From the NCBI GenBank assembly GCA_035236585.1, contig CP141135.1, positions 72,641,057-72,705,056 of the forward strand: 64,000 bases of DNA, given 5' to 3'. This stretch comes from Warburgia ugandensis. Its lineage: Eukaryota > Streptophyta > Magnoliopsida > Canellales > Canellaceae. Positions 22,913-35,000 of the stretch are shown here, one piece after another (within the stretch, counting starts at the first letter, position 1; the number at the start of each line of letters is the position of its first letter). Position numbers and translations under genes: made by a program. Below the pieces are notes generated by a model. It saw nothing but the letters and a program-made list of their open reading frames with translations, was not told the DNA's origin and did no database searches.

Positions 22913-25135
22913 TCCTTTACAGACCAAGAAGAAAGATGCTTAAAGAGACTCTGGTTTTCTAATAAACCAAGCTGGAAGGTTTCATACCAGCCACGGTTCA
23001 AGAGAGAGAACATTTTGGTAAGGCTTGAAGAACGTCCCAGTGAGGTCCTCATGGAAGGAACGCCATAAACGTAATCTTCTTGAATGCCTCGGTTCCCATA
23101 TGGATTATGTTTCTCGCCCTTGGTGCATCATCTGCCAGAGTTCTCCAGATGATTGATCTTGATATCGGTGACTCTAGCTTAATTAATATATTGTTTTCTA
23201 CAATTAGTGATGCTGATGAAAACTTTGATGGTTTCTGCAGTGGATGTAAAGCTCGTGAATATATTGACATATTGATCAGGAGCACAAATTTCCCTTCGGA
23301 CGAATCCATTAAGGAATGTTTTAGCAGTTATATGTTTCCTGCAAACAAAGAGCACAAACAAAAAAGCAATGTTTCTAGGATACATGGTGAAGTGCTCGTT
23401 GTTGTCCTTTTCTGGAAGAGGAAAGTGTGACAATGGAGGTGATTTTAGAAACAAAAGATTGGAGTTAGCAGAACTGCTTGCACGAGAGTTGTGGGTACTT
23501 ACAGAAGGTCGGAGTTGGGCCTTCCCAATGGGATCATTGTCTCATCCTTCAAAAGGATGCATAGATCTCCTGGTATTGTGGCGATTCCCAGGAGAATGAA
23601 CGCACTCGAGGCAATGAGCAACTTGAGAGAAACGAGCAAGAGACTGTTATATGGGGAATGTTGGAGATGCCAGATTTCTGTAAGGCTGCTAACTATAGAT
23701 CCTGGTGTTATGACTTACTGTAATTAGTAGCTACATCAAGGGAAAGGAACCTACTTTTCTATTGGTTGTTAATCTTATACTTATACAGCACCCAGAACAT
23801 GTAGCCGCCCCTAATTTTCTACCTAAAAGGCTTGTCTGTGGGGTTTATTGTGCTTTTCTGTATTTAGCAGTGTTACTTTGATGAAGTGTTTGATAATTAC
23901 AAAAAGGTAGTTCAAGTTGTTATCCAAGTTGATTAAATTTCCGTGTCTCACAATCAAGAGTTTGTGGGTTCAAATCTACTCACCATTTGGGAGAAAAAAT
24001 TGTGGAGCAGCAAGATAAGAGGCTGAAGGTGCCCGTAGGGAAGGTTAGTCTAGATCATAGTCGCCCGACCAGGAAGCAGAGGTGGCCAGCGAAGCCAGAA
24101 GTGGAAGCCGGAACCTACTATGTTCTTTAGGATGGGAAGAGAGAGGTTGAAAGCACCAAAGAATTACAAAACGTTCAAGAGAAAAGTTATAGAAATCTGA
24201 AATCTCAAGAAATAATCTGAAATCCAAATTAGTCAAGTAGACATTAGTAGGAAAGAATATATGAATAATTTATCTAGTCGTGTTGTCCAAATATTTCGTG
24301 GCTACAGCAAAAAATAATCTACATCTTGTAACTTGTATCCGAAATTCAGTGCTAGGTTAGAGTTTACGATAATGAAAAAGATGTAGGAAGCAATTTTCTT
24401 CTCTTTGAGCTGGGGTAGAAAATTACAGAAACATGAAAACAGAACTACAATGACTCGGGGGTGAATGAAAGTTGCCTGCATTCTAGGATTCACATTGCAT
24501 CTATTTTGGTAAGGGAAACTACCGCCTCATTGTCACCTGGAGGAATACAAACAAAAAATGACATCACTGAATCCCATCTCTAAACTCGCTAACAACAATA
24601 GGAAGTCTCTAAGAACTCACTGAAGAGATAACATTGGAAGAGCCGGCCACCAGCTCACACCGTGCCAAGGTGTACAGTTCATCAGAAGTGATGTATTTGA
24701 GCTTCAAAATATCGATAACTGGATTCATTTCTTTCCAGCGAACTCAGGAGACTTCGTTACATGTTATCTAGATGCTGTAAATTCCCCAGATACTGCACTT
24801 ATGGTATCAAGAGTCCATTTGTATATAATTTGATTTTTCCTAGATTTGTGCATCTTTACACCTAATATGCTCATTTTCAGCCTAACCCCGACGTATATGC
24901 CATGCAATGATAGTGTGTAGTTAGTGAATGCTATGTCTTGGTAGCACTGATGGGGAGAAGTATGGGCCTGATAAGAATTTGGCTGTCACAGGTTTTATCG
25001 GCACAGATGTGACAGAGCCCCTTTTAGAAAAGTTCATTAGTTGTGGGATGAAATTTTTCGATATGGATTCTCAACTCTTAATTAGTGGAAGTTATAGAGT
25101 TTTTTTCTAATGGACAATTGGGTTGGAGTTTGTTG
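22913..25135 (+). pseudogene. NRPD2: Pseudogene fragment of RNA polymerase IV/V second-largest subunit
   Basis: NRPD2/NRPE2 is the shared second-largest subunit of the plant-specific Pol IV and Pol V, which drive RNA-directed DNA methylation. Two blocks match its N-terminal half in order. 22,913-23,679 gives KRLWFSN, IWIMFLALGAS, FLGYMVKC, FRNKRLELAELL and RMHRSPGIVA. 24,928-25,135 gives STDGEKYGP, EKFISCGM and DNWVGVC. Frame changes occur near 23,060, 23,365, 23,560 and 25,100, and about 45 codons are missing after the LELAELLAREL segment. The acceptor at 22,912 and the donor at 23,680 (GTAAGG) are retained, so this is a genomic fragment, not a processed copy. Upstream and downstream parts of the protein are absent. 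Confidence 0.85.
23680..24927. other. Probable retained intron of the NRPD2-like pseudogene
   Basis: Lies between the two matching blocks and starts with GTAAGG. It carries no recognisable coding sequence. Confidence 0.45.
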
Positions 25136-26265
25136 GGACTCTAATTCATGCGTTAAAAGACTAAGAAACATGCAGCGCAACGAGCTATCAATTTACACCT
25201 TCGTTTTCGTCCCTCCCATGCTTTATTTATACTATACTACGAGACTGGCGAGAGATGTTTAGGTAAAGTGTCTGGGTATTGGGCTAAGTGGGCCAATAGT
25301 TTGGAAAGTACAAAAAACAAACAGTAATTAACTCTGATACTTAGAGGCATCTCCACTGTACCTCGATTTTATTGAGGAGTTTTAACAACAACTTTGACAG
25401 AAAAAATGCAAATACAATAACCGGCGTAAACATGATAACAACCTACGTAAAAGTGGCTTCCATTTATCTACCTTCCATGGGCACTTTCTTTCCTTATTCT
25501 TCTGTAACTAACAGTAACAACTTCTCGATATTCTCAGACTGCATATGTGTGATAAGTTGCTTCGTTGAACACCTGATGACTCTATCTACCTACGACTCAG
25601 TCCACCAAAGCTAACATATTACCGTTGACGTATGTTCTATTAACTCGTCAGTACGAACCATCTCTCCGATGAACAAATTGTTCAAAGCATAAAATGTTCA
25701 ATTTGACAACCATGATGTTCCACATTGTTTCTGATGTATATGCTGACGGCCACTATCAGTATAAGCATCAAAACTTTTTAATATTTGAGATAATTAGTCT
25801 TTTGATATCATCCCGATGGATAAAAATATGTTCATCGGTGTTTAGATATTTTGTAAGTCATGTTATACTTGTTGGTATTAGGAGTTCATTTGTACGCAGT
25901 GTAAGTATGTCTGAAGGTGAATTTGAGTCTTTGTAGTTCAGAAGGCTAAGAAGTCAAAAAAGTTGTAATGGGAAAAGGAAATAGTAAGGTTGTTAGGTAC
26001 TTGTAGACTTCCCCTTGAGTTCTCCTTGAATCTATAAAAAGCACCATTAGTTCCAGAATCTTTCTCTTTTCCCTTTTTTGTTTTTTTTTTTGTTCTAATG
26101 GCAGGACAGCTTCCAACTTTAGAATTCAGTTTTTAAAGTTATGCACCTATATTTTCCTCTTGCTTTGGTAAGAATTTCAATCAACATCTCCTTGGTCTGA
26201 TTTCGTTGGTGGTATTCGAGCAATATTTACATTTGGCTTGCAGGCATAGTACAGGTGTGACTCCT
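25136..26265. other. Intergenic stretch, no gene seen
   Basis: AT-rich, with short ORFs that have no family resemblance. A TGTTGGGACTC start near 25,130 resembles an LTR end, but no partner was found. Confidence 0.35.
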
Positions 26266-26560
26266 GCAGCTACTATCTTCATTCTTTGTTTCTGGTTTCT
26301 TATCAATCTCAAGTTTCTAGTCCCTGCTGCCATTAATTATTCCTTTGTTCTATTTACTCCTGTAATTACTATCTTCATTCTTTGTTTCTTGTTTCTTATC
26401 AATCTCAAGTTTCTGGTCCCTGCTGCTATTAATCATTCCTTTGTTTTATGTACTCCTGTAGTTACTATCTTCATTCTTTGTTTCTTGTTTCTTATAAATC
26501 TCAAGTTCCAAGTTCCTGCTACTGTTAATCATTCCTTTGTTTTATATTTTCTTCTTCAAG
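26266..26560 (+). repeat. 96-bp tandem repeat, three copies
   Basis: TACTATCTTCATTCTTTG recurs at 26,271, 26,367 and 26,463, each followed by TTTCTTAT.AATCTCAAGTT and GTCCCTGCTGC-type sequence. Because 96 is a multiple of three, the array keeps a 173-aa frame open and gives a hydrophobic three-fold repeated peptide. No start context, introns or homologue support a gene. Confidence 0.85.
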
Positions 26561-26802
26561 TTGGTAAACAGTCTTTAATTGGGCATCTTTATAATGGCTT
26601 CTGTACTAATTTTTGGAAGTTCAAACCAAACAGTCCAAAGATCCAGCAATACTCATTCATGAAATCTGTCCTTCATCATACTGCAATCTGGAATTTATTT
26701 TACGTTCTGAAATTTTCTGCTCTATAGTCTTCAACCCTGGAAATGTTTGTGATTGCAGATTCTAGTTCATTTTTATTTTCATTTCAAAACCTAAAAAAAA
26801 GC

Positions 26803-26971
26803 AAAGGCAGCTTGGTGCACTAAGCTCCTGCATATGGGTCCAAGGAAAGGATACAAGAGCCTATAGTACACAGTCTTACCTTGCATTTTTTAAGAGGCTA
26901 TTTTTACGCCTCGAACCTGTGACCTCAAGGTCACATAAGGAGAACACCACCATTGCATCAAGGCTCCCCTT
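26803..26971 (-). mobile_element. Au SINE, minus orientation
   Basis: The reverse complement reads GGGGAGCCTTGATGCAATGG, GTCACAGGTTCGAGGCG and ends GCTGCC. A near-perfect target-site duplication TTTTCATTTCAAAACCT / TTTTCATTTACAAAACCT flanks it at 26,776 and 26,974. Confidence 0.88.
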
Positions 26972-27478
26972 CTTTTTCATTTACAAAACCTGCTAGCCTT
27001 AAATGTACTGTTTCTATCCTGGAATTTCTTGAACGATGCTTCTCTTTACTATTCTTTTATTCTTCTTTTTGTGTCGTTGAAATCTGCAACTGTTTGCACA
27101 CTTTATTTCTTAACATTCAACCGTAACTGCTGGTTACTTTCTGCTTTAAAAGTTCAATCCGTGTGATTTCGAATTAATTACGAGTTTCTAAAATCTTTCA
27201 GTTTGAGCTTATTTATTATTGAAATGCTGATCCACTAGTGGTCCAATCTCTAACATATACCTTAAACCTGCAGCTCATGATTTGTATCTAATTCGAGTTT
27301 TTCCCCTCTTCTAAAAGTGCAAACTTTCTTTAAAAGTGTTTTAATCCTCCTTTGTTTTTTAAAACAGTTTTCTGAAAAGCTTTCAAGAGAAATTGAGTTT
27401 ACATTTGTTTCCTTCTCTGTAGTACAAAATGTGCACTAACTGCTAAGAATGCCATATCCTGTTTACCGTGGTTAAAAA

Positions 27479-27654
27479 AGGGCAGTCCCGGTGTACAAAG
27501 CCCCCGCCTATTTAGGGTCCAGGGAACGGGCGGACCACAAGGGCCTAAAGTATACAGCCTTACCTTGCATTTTGCAAAAGGCTCTTTCCACACCTTGAAC
27601 CCGTGACATCAAGGTCACACAATGACAACTTTTACCGTTACACCAAGGCTCCCT
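27479..27654 (-). mobile_element. Au SINE, minus orientation
   Basis: The reverse complement starts GGGAGCCTTGGTGTAACGGT and has box B GGTTCAAGG. It is flanked by TGTTTACCGTGGTT (27,460) and TGTTTACCATGGTT (27,655). Confidence 0.9.
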
Positions 27655-27842
27655 TGTTTACCATGGTTGTTACTGTTAATTCATCAACAAACTCTAGATT
27701 TGGTGCTTTGAATATTCCAATAAATTGATTCCACATGATAACCAATATTCTTCTGCTTATGGTTTGTTTATTTAGATTGAAATTAAATGAGTTCAACACT
27801 AAGAAGGAGTCCCTATATTTTGTCAAAAGAATCCTTCACCCG

Positions 27843-28005
27843 CTTCTAATGGTTAAGAATCGAAAGAAGGTAAAAAAGAATGCGGATAGAAGTGGTTAGA
27901 AAAGATTTAAAAACTTTAAAAGTAAATGAAACCATGATACTTAATAGAGGAAAATGGAAGAACAAGATTCATGAAACTGACTCTTAATTAGGATAATGAT
28001 GATAC
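27843..28005 (+). mobile_element. RTE-type LINE 3'-end fragment
   Basis: Matches the 3' terminus of the 34,212-37,769 LINE: GATAGAAGTGGTTAG, GATTTAAAAACTTT, GAACAAGATTCATG and TCTTAATTAGGATAATGATG. It is about 160 bp, ends in a short GAT repeat, and is followed directly by an oppositely oriented LINE fragment. Confidence 0.75.
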
Positions 28006-28575
28006 TTCATGTTCCCTACCATATCCTTTCTTTTATTTTCCTTCATGACTATTTAATTATGCTCTTAGAAATATTATCTTTTGTTAGAAATTTCTTACAT
28101 TACTCTCTACATATTCCTAAAATTGTCTCTTGATTCTATCTTTTAACCTTATCTATAAGGCGTATGCACTTTAACATTTATGATCTTATCTCCTAAAATG
28201 AGTTTTGTTATTAAAATTCTACTACTGGTTCTTTTAACATTTATAACTTTATCCTTTAATTCTTTATTAACTACTATCCCTACTTCACTTACTATTATTG
28301 TCATTATGTACCAGAGTTTATAGCAATTAATTTCTCTAGTTTTGGCCTATTTTTATTTTGTTTATTAGATACAAGCAATGTTAATTTTCTTATGTTTTAT
28401 CATATATATCGATTATGTACTCTTATATGTCAATGTGCCTATATTTTATGTGATGATACAAATCTTATTCTCCTAAAATAGTTTCTTTATTATTGCACAT
28501 TTCGAACGGCATAGGACCCCACGTCTACTTTCCTTTGCACATAGATTTTGGTGCAGTGCATCGCACTTATCACTG
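28006..28575 (-). mobile_element. RTE-type LINE internal/5' fragment in opposite orientation
   Basis: The minus strand aligns with the endonuclease and N-terminal portion of the LINE (equivalent to about 36,640-37,200). Examples are TATCCTTTCTTTTATTTTCC, AGATACAAGCAATGTTAATT and GTGCAGTGCATCGCACTT on the plus strand. It is strongly diverged and has lost its reading frame. Confidence 0.75.
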
Positions 28576-29040
28576 CCTAAAAATATTCAAATGAATAGAT
28601 TTGATGAACCATAAGTGAAGCCCATCATGATAAAGTTGAGAGCTGTAAAGAAGCTCTTGTCGCATTGTGCAGAAATGTAATGTTCCTTCTTAAGCTAATA
28701 ATGACTCGTTTGAACTTAATTAAGCTGGATTAACTGTATTGAGCTTAAGTAGTAAGCATAATATACTGTCTAATTTTTCTTTTTTCTTGAAAACATTGAA
28801 CGTTAATAAATAAGAGATATCTAACAAATAATTTTTTATATATACTTAAGTCATCTAAGATTAGGCGAATTAGACGAACGGTTGCGATCACAGGAAAATT
28901 AGTAAAAGTGGCCTGCCACCCACTTTTAAGGGCGCAACGATCAAACCGGTTTGCGCGCGCGCTCTCTCTCTCTCCTATTCTCTTCCTCCACTCTCCACAT
29001 TGCTCTTCCTAGTCCCCCGAGTTCCTAACTCAAATCCTTA
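28576..29040 (+). promoter_or_regulatory. Upstream region and CT-rich leader of the helicase gene
   Basis: No other gene lies here. A GCGCGCGCTCTCTCTCTCTC patch (about 28,956-28,976) followed by a CT-rich stretch up to the ATG is typical of plant core promoters and 5' leaders (Y-patch type). No clear TATA box was identified. Confidence 0.4.
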
Positions 29041-32000
29041 ATGGCAGAAAACAACGATTCCGAATCTCCAAAATCAGAGAAAGTAGAAGTAAGGCGATCA
29101 TGGGCAGACGAAGAAGAGACCCCAGTCACATCTTCCTCTTCTGCTGCACCAGCTTCTTCTGATAAAGATCCCGAACTCAATGTCGATTCTCTCTCCATTA
29201 CTGAAGAGCACACTAAAAGTAATCTGCTTGAAGAACCAAACGAAACTGATATCCAAACTGTAAGTGAATTGCACTTTAAGTCAATTTTTTAGGTCTTGTT
29301 ACGGTTTAGGATTTTGAGGCTTGATCAATGTATTATTGTCTGTTAATGTTGATTAAAAAGGTGTGATTTTTTAGAAAGATAAGTTTTTTTAAGTGAATTT
29401 GATCAATTTCCATCTGGATTTGTCATTTCTTTCTCAATTTTGGTCTTGTTAGGGTTTATGAATTTCTGCACTTAATAGTTTTACTTATTTATTTATTTAT
29501 TATTTTTATGAAACGTGAGTATTCGGTATGGAGATCTGAATTTTTAGGGGGGGAAACAGCTGTTTCATGAATTTCAATCAAATTTGTGATGAACGTCTGA
29601 ATTTTGAAACCGAAATATGAATGATTTGTCTCTCAGTTTCTCTTTATTTAGACTGTTCGGGTTTAGGAATCCCAGTGCTCAATGAGTCTATTGTTAGAGA
29701 GGCCTTGACTTCTGAAAAGTGGGAGGGCAATTTCAGTCAAAATTTCTCTTGCTAGCTGTTTAGTTCCTGTTAGGTCCGCGATTTGTGAATATTCATTACA
29801 AAAGTTTGACTTTTGGAATTTGGAATTTCATTCTGGAGCTAGGTTACATCTGGGGACACTTTGTATATCTCTGCTGCGACTTTTGAAGAGTTGAATCTCT
29901 CCCCTGAGTTGATACGGGGATTATATGCAGAGATGCATTTTAATCGCCCGAGTAAGGTCCAGGCAGTAACGCTACCGATGATTCTTACCCCTCCTTACAA
30001 GAATCTGATAGCTCAAGCCCACAATGGTTCTGGGAAAACGACATGTTTTGTACTTGGTATGTTGAGTAGGGTCGATCCAAAGAATAGAGCACCTCAGGCA
30101 CTCTGCATATGTCCAACTAGAGAGCTTGCTATCCAGGTACCTTGTCATTCTTCTTTGGCATTTCTTATTTGAGTGTGTTTTTTGTTTAGACAGTGACTGA
30201 TAGAAAGAAACTTAATAATTACAGAACATGGCAGTACTTCTGAAGATGGGGAAGCACACTGGCATAACTGCAAAATGTGCTGTACCTATGGATAGCTCAA
30301 ATTATATTCCAGTTGCTAAGCAACCCCCCATCCATGAACAAGTAGTGATTGGCACTCCGGGTACAATTAAAAAATGGATGTCGTTGAAAAAGCTGAGCAC
30401 AAGGGAAGTGAAGATACTTGTGTTCGATGAAGCTGATCATATGCTGGCAGAGGTACTTGTTTGCATTTTCTTTTATTCACAAATGTTATTCTGTTGGATG
30501 CACGGATGTAATTTGGCCCTTATAAGATTGCAGTCATGCACAAATGGCAGCCTGAAAAGAATCAAAAGTTTAAACTGCAATCTGAAAAATTGAAATTGCA
30601 CTCCGGGTCCTCATTACTAAAGAAAACTTAAATGTAGGCCGGAAGTAAAAGTGTTGTATGTGTCTCTCTGTCCCAAGCTGAGATTCAAGCCGGGTCTATG
30701 AATTATGGTTTGATAAATTTCCAGTTTCTGGCATGGAGTTTGTTCAATCCCTTATTTCTATGAATCCTGTTCCTGGGATTTCATTATCAGACTTTGAGCC
30801 TTCTCACAAAGAGTCTGAGAGTGGATATTCGGGGCAAAAGGTTTGAATCCCATATCAAATTTCAAAGATGATTCTCAGATTTTATCCAACTCTATTGTTT
30901 GTTAAAACTTTGCTGGATGATGAAATTCGCTGTTTCTTGTTTTCCATCTTGCAAGAAGGGCAGTCCTGGTGCACAAAGCTCCTGCCTATGCGGGGTCCAG
31001 GGAAGGGGTGGGCCACAATAGCCTAAAGTAGGCAGCCTTACCTTGCATTTTTGCAAGAGGCTGATTCCACCACGCCTTGAACCCGTGATCTCAAGGTCAC
31101 ATGACAACAACTTTTACTATTGCGCCACGGCTCCCCTTCTTCCATCTTGCAAGAGTTGAGTGTAAATAAGAATTGCAAATGTCACCAAAATTGCCAGCTG
31201 ACCTTTCACTAGCCAAGCGTTTTATGTGGTATTTTTCTGTTAGGAGCAGATCCAGAGAATACATGAGGCACTTATGCCATCTTAACAAGCCAAACTACTA
31301 GAGTATGTATACCAAGCAACACATGTACTTCAATCATGTTAGATTTATTGGCAAATTGAGGAGTGAGTTTGGAGGCACAAGAGAAGAGTAGGTTAGAAGA
31401 GAGACAAAGTAGTCCGAAGCTGTCACTAATAAAGGCAAAAGACCACCAAGAAGGAAGAAGAGGCTCAGAACTATTAAGTAACAGTTAATAAGAAAGCAAA
31501 TGGATAGGAATGTCTAGGGATAGTGGGATGGTGATTTGGCTAGGGGTGAACTTTTAAGGATTCTCATGGTTGGCAGTAAATCCTCTAGTGTTTCATTCTA
31601 TTCATCTTTCTTATTTTTGGTGTCTCCAAGTGATGGGTTTTGCTTCATTTGTTATTGGGGCATAGTTCATGGATTATATGAGGTTGTTGGTTATGAGGTA
31701 ATTAAGGTCCACTCACAGCTCTCCCAGATGCTGTACATCTTCTTGTTATTTTTAAGCATCTGTTCCTATTGACAGACCATGTAGATTGTTGATCTCCTTA
31801 AAGTGTAGCAGTTGTCATTTTAGGGCTCAGTGAACCATTTTATTGTTGGCCACCTTCCCTGGTGATCCATGTGTTCATTGCCATCTTGTATTTACTTCAA
31901 CCATCGAAATATTTGGGGGAGAAAGGGAGCCTTGGCGCAACGGTAAAAGTTGTCGTCATGTGACCTTGAGGTCACGGGTTCAAGGCGTGGAATCAGCCTC

Positions 32001-35000
32001 TTGCAAAATGCAAGGTAAGGCTGCCTACTATAGGCCCTTGTGGTCCGCTCCTTCCCCGGACCCCGCATAGACAGGGGCTTCGTGCACCGGGACTGCCCTT
32101 TTTTTATCTAAATATTTGGGGAATGAAAGAGAACAAAGGTGTGGATTCTAAATCTGAAGATAATTGTTATTACTTTGTACATGCATTCAATACACATGTT
32201 ACACAGTATGAATAAATTCCCCGGAATTTTCTATTTTCTGTGATATCCATTTAGTTTGGTTGATTCTGTAAATTACTCTGGCTATGATGTCATCCAGTGC
32301 TTCAAGTAGTTCCCGAGAAAAAAGGTTCAAATTCCATCTCACCAGATAAGAATTGGAAGCTGCACTTCATTAACTTTTCTCTAAAATGAGAGTATAGTTT
32401 GGTAGTTAAATAGAATACTATTAGAGAATGACAGTTCTTCTATAATGTAGTGTTACTAATGAATAATCTTGAATATTGTTCTTTTTGTCTAGGATGGCTT
32501 TAAGGATGATTCTCTGAGGATTATGAAAGATATTGAACGAAACAGTTCTGGCTGTCAGGTTTGTCACTATTACGTTTTCATTATCCATGCCTTCTCAATA
32601 ATGGGCTAGAACAATCCCTCTTATGCTGTCCAAATAATTTTTGGAGAACAATATACTCTCCCTGGTATGCTACTATTTTGTTGGATATGCCTTTTGCTAG
32701 GACTATGTGCTGAACTTAGAGCAAGTTAGGGTTCTGGAGAAGAGTTTTGACTTCATGTTCTTTTTAATCTGTCTCTAAGCAAGGGATTGTTGGAGGCTGT
32801 GGATGTCATTTATCATACTATGTCACCATTTGGCTCATATAAATCAAATAATTCTAGGTCTAGTGGTTCTTTTCTGGCTCTTTCTAAAAGTTGAGGGTTT
32901 TTTTTTTGGTTGTTGACTTCTTTTAGTTGGAGAGATTGTGCAATTCAACATTGAAACTTCACGAAGTTGCTTGCAGAACTCAGAAAACATCAGTGTTTAA
33001 CTTGCAGTGGAATTATCTTATATTCCAGTTCATCTTCCCCTTAGTACTCAAATAAAAGGACCTGTTTGCTTTCTTTTTTTCCCGCTCTACTTCACAAATT
33101 TCGATTATCTTTGCTAGATTTATTTCTTACTAATAGGTTAGTGTAACATATTTTACTCTAAGCTTTACAATTAGCATAGTTACTCTGGTCCAGGCTAAAC
33201 ACAAGAGAGAATATAAATCTGAGGCTTTTTGCCTTTTGTTAAGAAGGCGGTCTCATGGATCGGTCGCCTTTGGTGCTTTTTTTTTTTTTTTTTTTATATT
33301 CAATTTAGTTCAGTAGCTTCGAAATAAGAAAATAGGGCTATAAGTAGGCCCTTTGCTATTGCTATAAGGGCCACTTGCCTTTTTACAACTTGGCTTCGCT
33401 ACCGCTTTTATGTAGTGGTTGGCCTTCCTACCACAATGCCTACAAACTAGAGGCTTTGCTAGAAACAAGCAAGACAAGGAATCTATAGATTATAGACAAG
33501 GCTCGTTTTGTGCTTGACTTATGAGCTCTTGTAGTAAGGCCTCGCCCTTCTTTTTGGGGGCTTATGCACTCCACTAGCTGTCTACTTAATGAGCATTAGA
33601 GCGAGTTGAGCAAAGCCTTCAATTTAGTTGCTTCCTCCCTTCTCCCTCACCATAAAATGAAATTTCCGCTTAAGCTTCTCTAGCTTTAAAACGCTTACTA
33701 AGGGACCCTCTCCTCTTCTTAGCCCTATGGTGCTGAATAACCTTTACTAATTTACTAATAGGGCATTGCTTGCTAGTTTGGGGGATTAATTTAATTGATT
33801 GGATACCCGAGAACCATAATCTTTAAAAGGAATAGCTTCTACGACCATAGATAGGGGTCAGGTTTGGCATCTATGCTCCCTATCCTCCAAACAGTATGAG
33901 AGCCTTTCAACTCATACTGCTCACACTCCTAGATCGTCACGGCACCTCCTCCACCATAGTGTGAGCTGGGAGTAGCTCCAAAAAGCTAGGCCTACTTCAA
34001 AATTCGCTTTCAACATCAACGTCAACAATAACACCATGAAAAAAGTATGGTTGCCCACTGATCTGATCATAGGTGAATCAAACCCCTTCGCTTCGTGCCA
34101 GGCTTGGAAGCCATAAGTAAGACTCCCTTTGCCTCTCGGAAGCGAGAAAGCAAGCAGCAAGCCCTATTAGTGCACTACAAAGCAGTAAGATCATCCCAAA
34201 ATCTGGGAAGCCTCATCATCATCATCATCATCATCAAGACCTTATCCCAATTAGGGGTCGGCCACATGAATCTTATTCCTCCATTTCACTCTATTAAATA
34301 CCATGGTTTCATTTAGTCCCAAAGTTTTTAAATCTTTCCTCACCACTTTGATCCACGTTCTTTTGGGCCTTCCCTTTGCCCTTTTAGAACCTTCAACTTG
34401 TATTGCCTCACTCCTTCTAACTAGTGCCGTTGGTGGCCTCCTTTGAACATGTTCAAACCATCTAAGTCTAATCTCCCTCATCTTGTTACCTATTGGCGCT
34501 ATCCCTAAATTTCCTCTAATATTTTCATTTCTAATTCTATCCTTTCTTGTCTTACCACTCATCTATCTCAACATCCTCATTTCTGCGACACTCAGCCTAT
34601 GAGTATGATGTTCCTTAACTGCCCAACACTCTGATCCATAGAGCATGGCCAGCCTAATAGCCATCCTATAGAATTTTCCCTTTAGTTTGAGTGGCACCCG
34701 CCGATCACATAAAACACCCGATGCACATCTCCATTTGTTCCAACCTCCTTGGATTCTCTGGGTAACCTCCCTCTCAATCTCTCCACTCTCATGGATCAAT
34801 GATCCTAAGTATCGGAAGTGGTCTCTCATGGGGACCTCTTGGTTATCAATCTTGACTAGTGCTCCACTCCTACTCTCCTTACTAAAATTACATTTCATAT
34901 ATTTTGTCTTAGTTTGGCTAATTTTAAATCCTTCCGATTCTAATGCTTTTCTCCATAACTCTAGCTTTATGTTTACACCCTCCATTGTCTCATCAAGTAG

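Noticed and set aside
23920-23990. Possible further SINE head (GGGTTCAAATCT)
   Set aside because: Only a box B-like word is present. There is no box A, body or flanking duplication.
25130-25300. Possible solo LTR starting TGTTGGGACTC
   Set aside because: Neither a matching end nor a target-site duplication could be found.
26206-26727. 173-aa ORF that looks like a membrane protein
   Set aside because: It is produced by a 96-bp tandem repeat whose period is a multiple of three. No start context, introns or homology were seen.
27843-28575. Twin-priming inversion of a single LINE
   Set aside because: The inverted 5' part lies on the wrong side of the 3' end for that mechanism.
31923-32000. A tRNA gene, suggested by box A and box B words
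   Set aside because: The sequence continues into the Au SINE body and is flanked by a target-site duplication. The same unit recurs twelve times.
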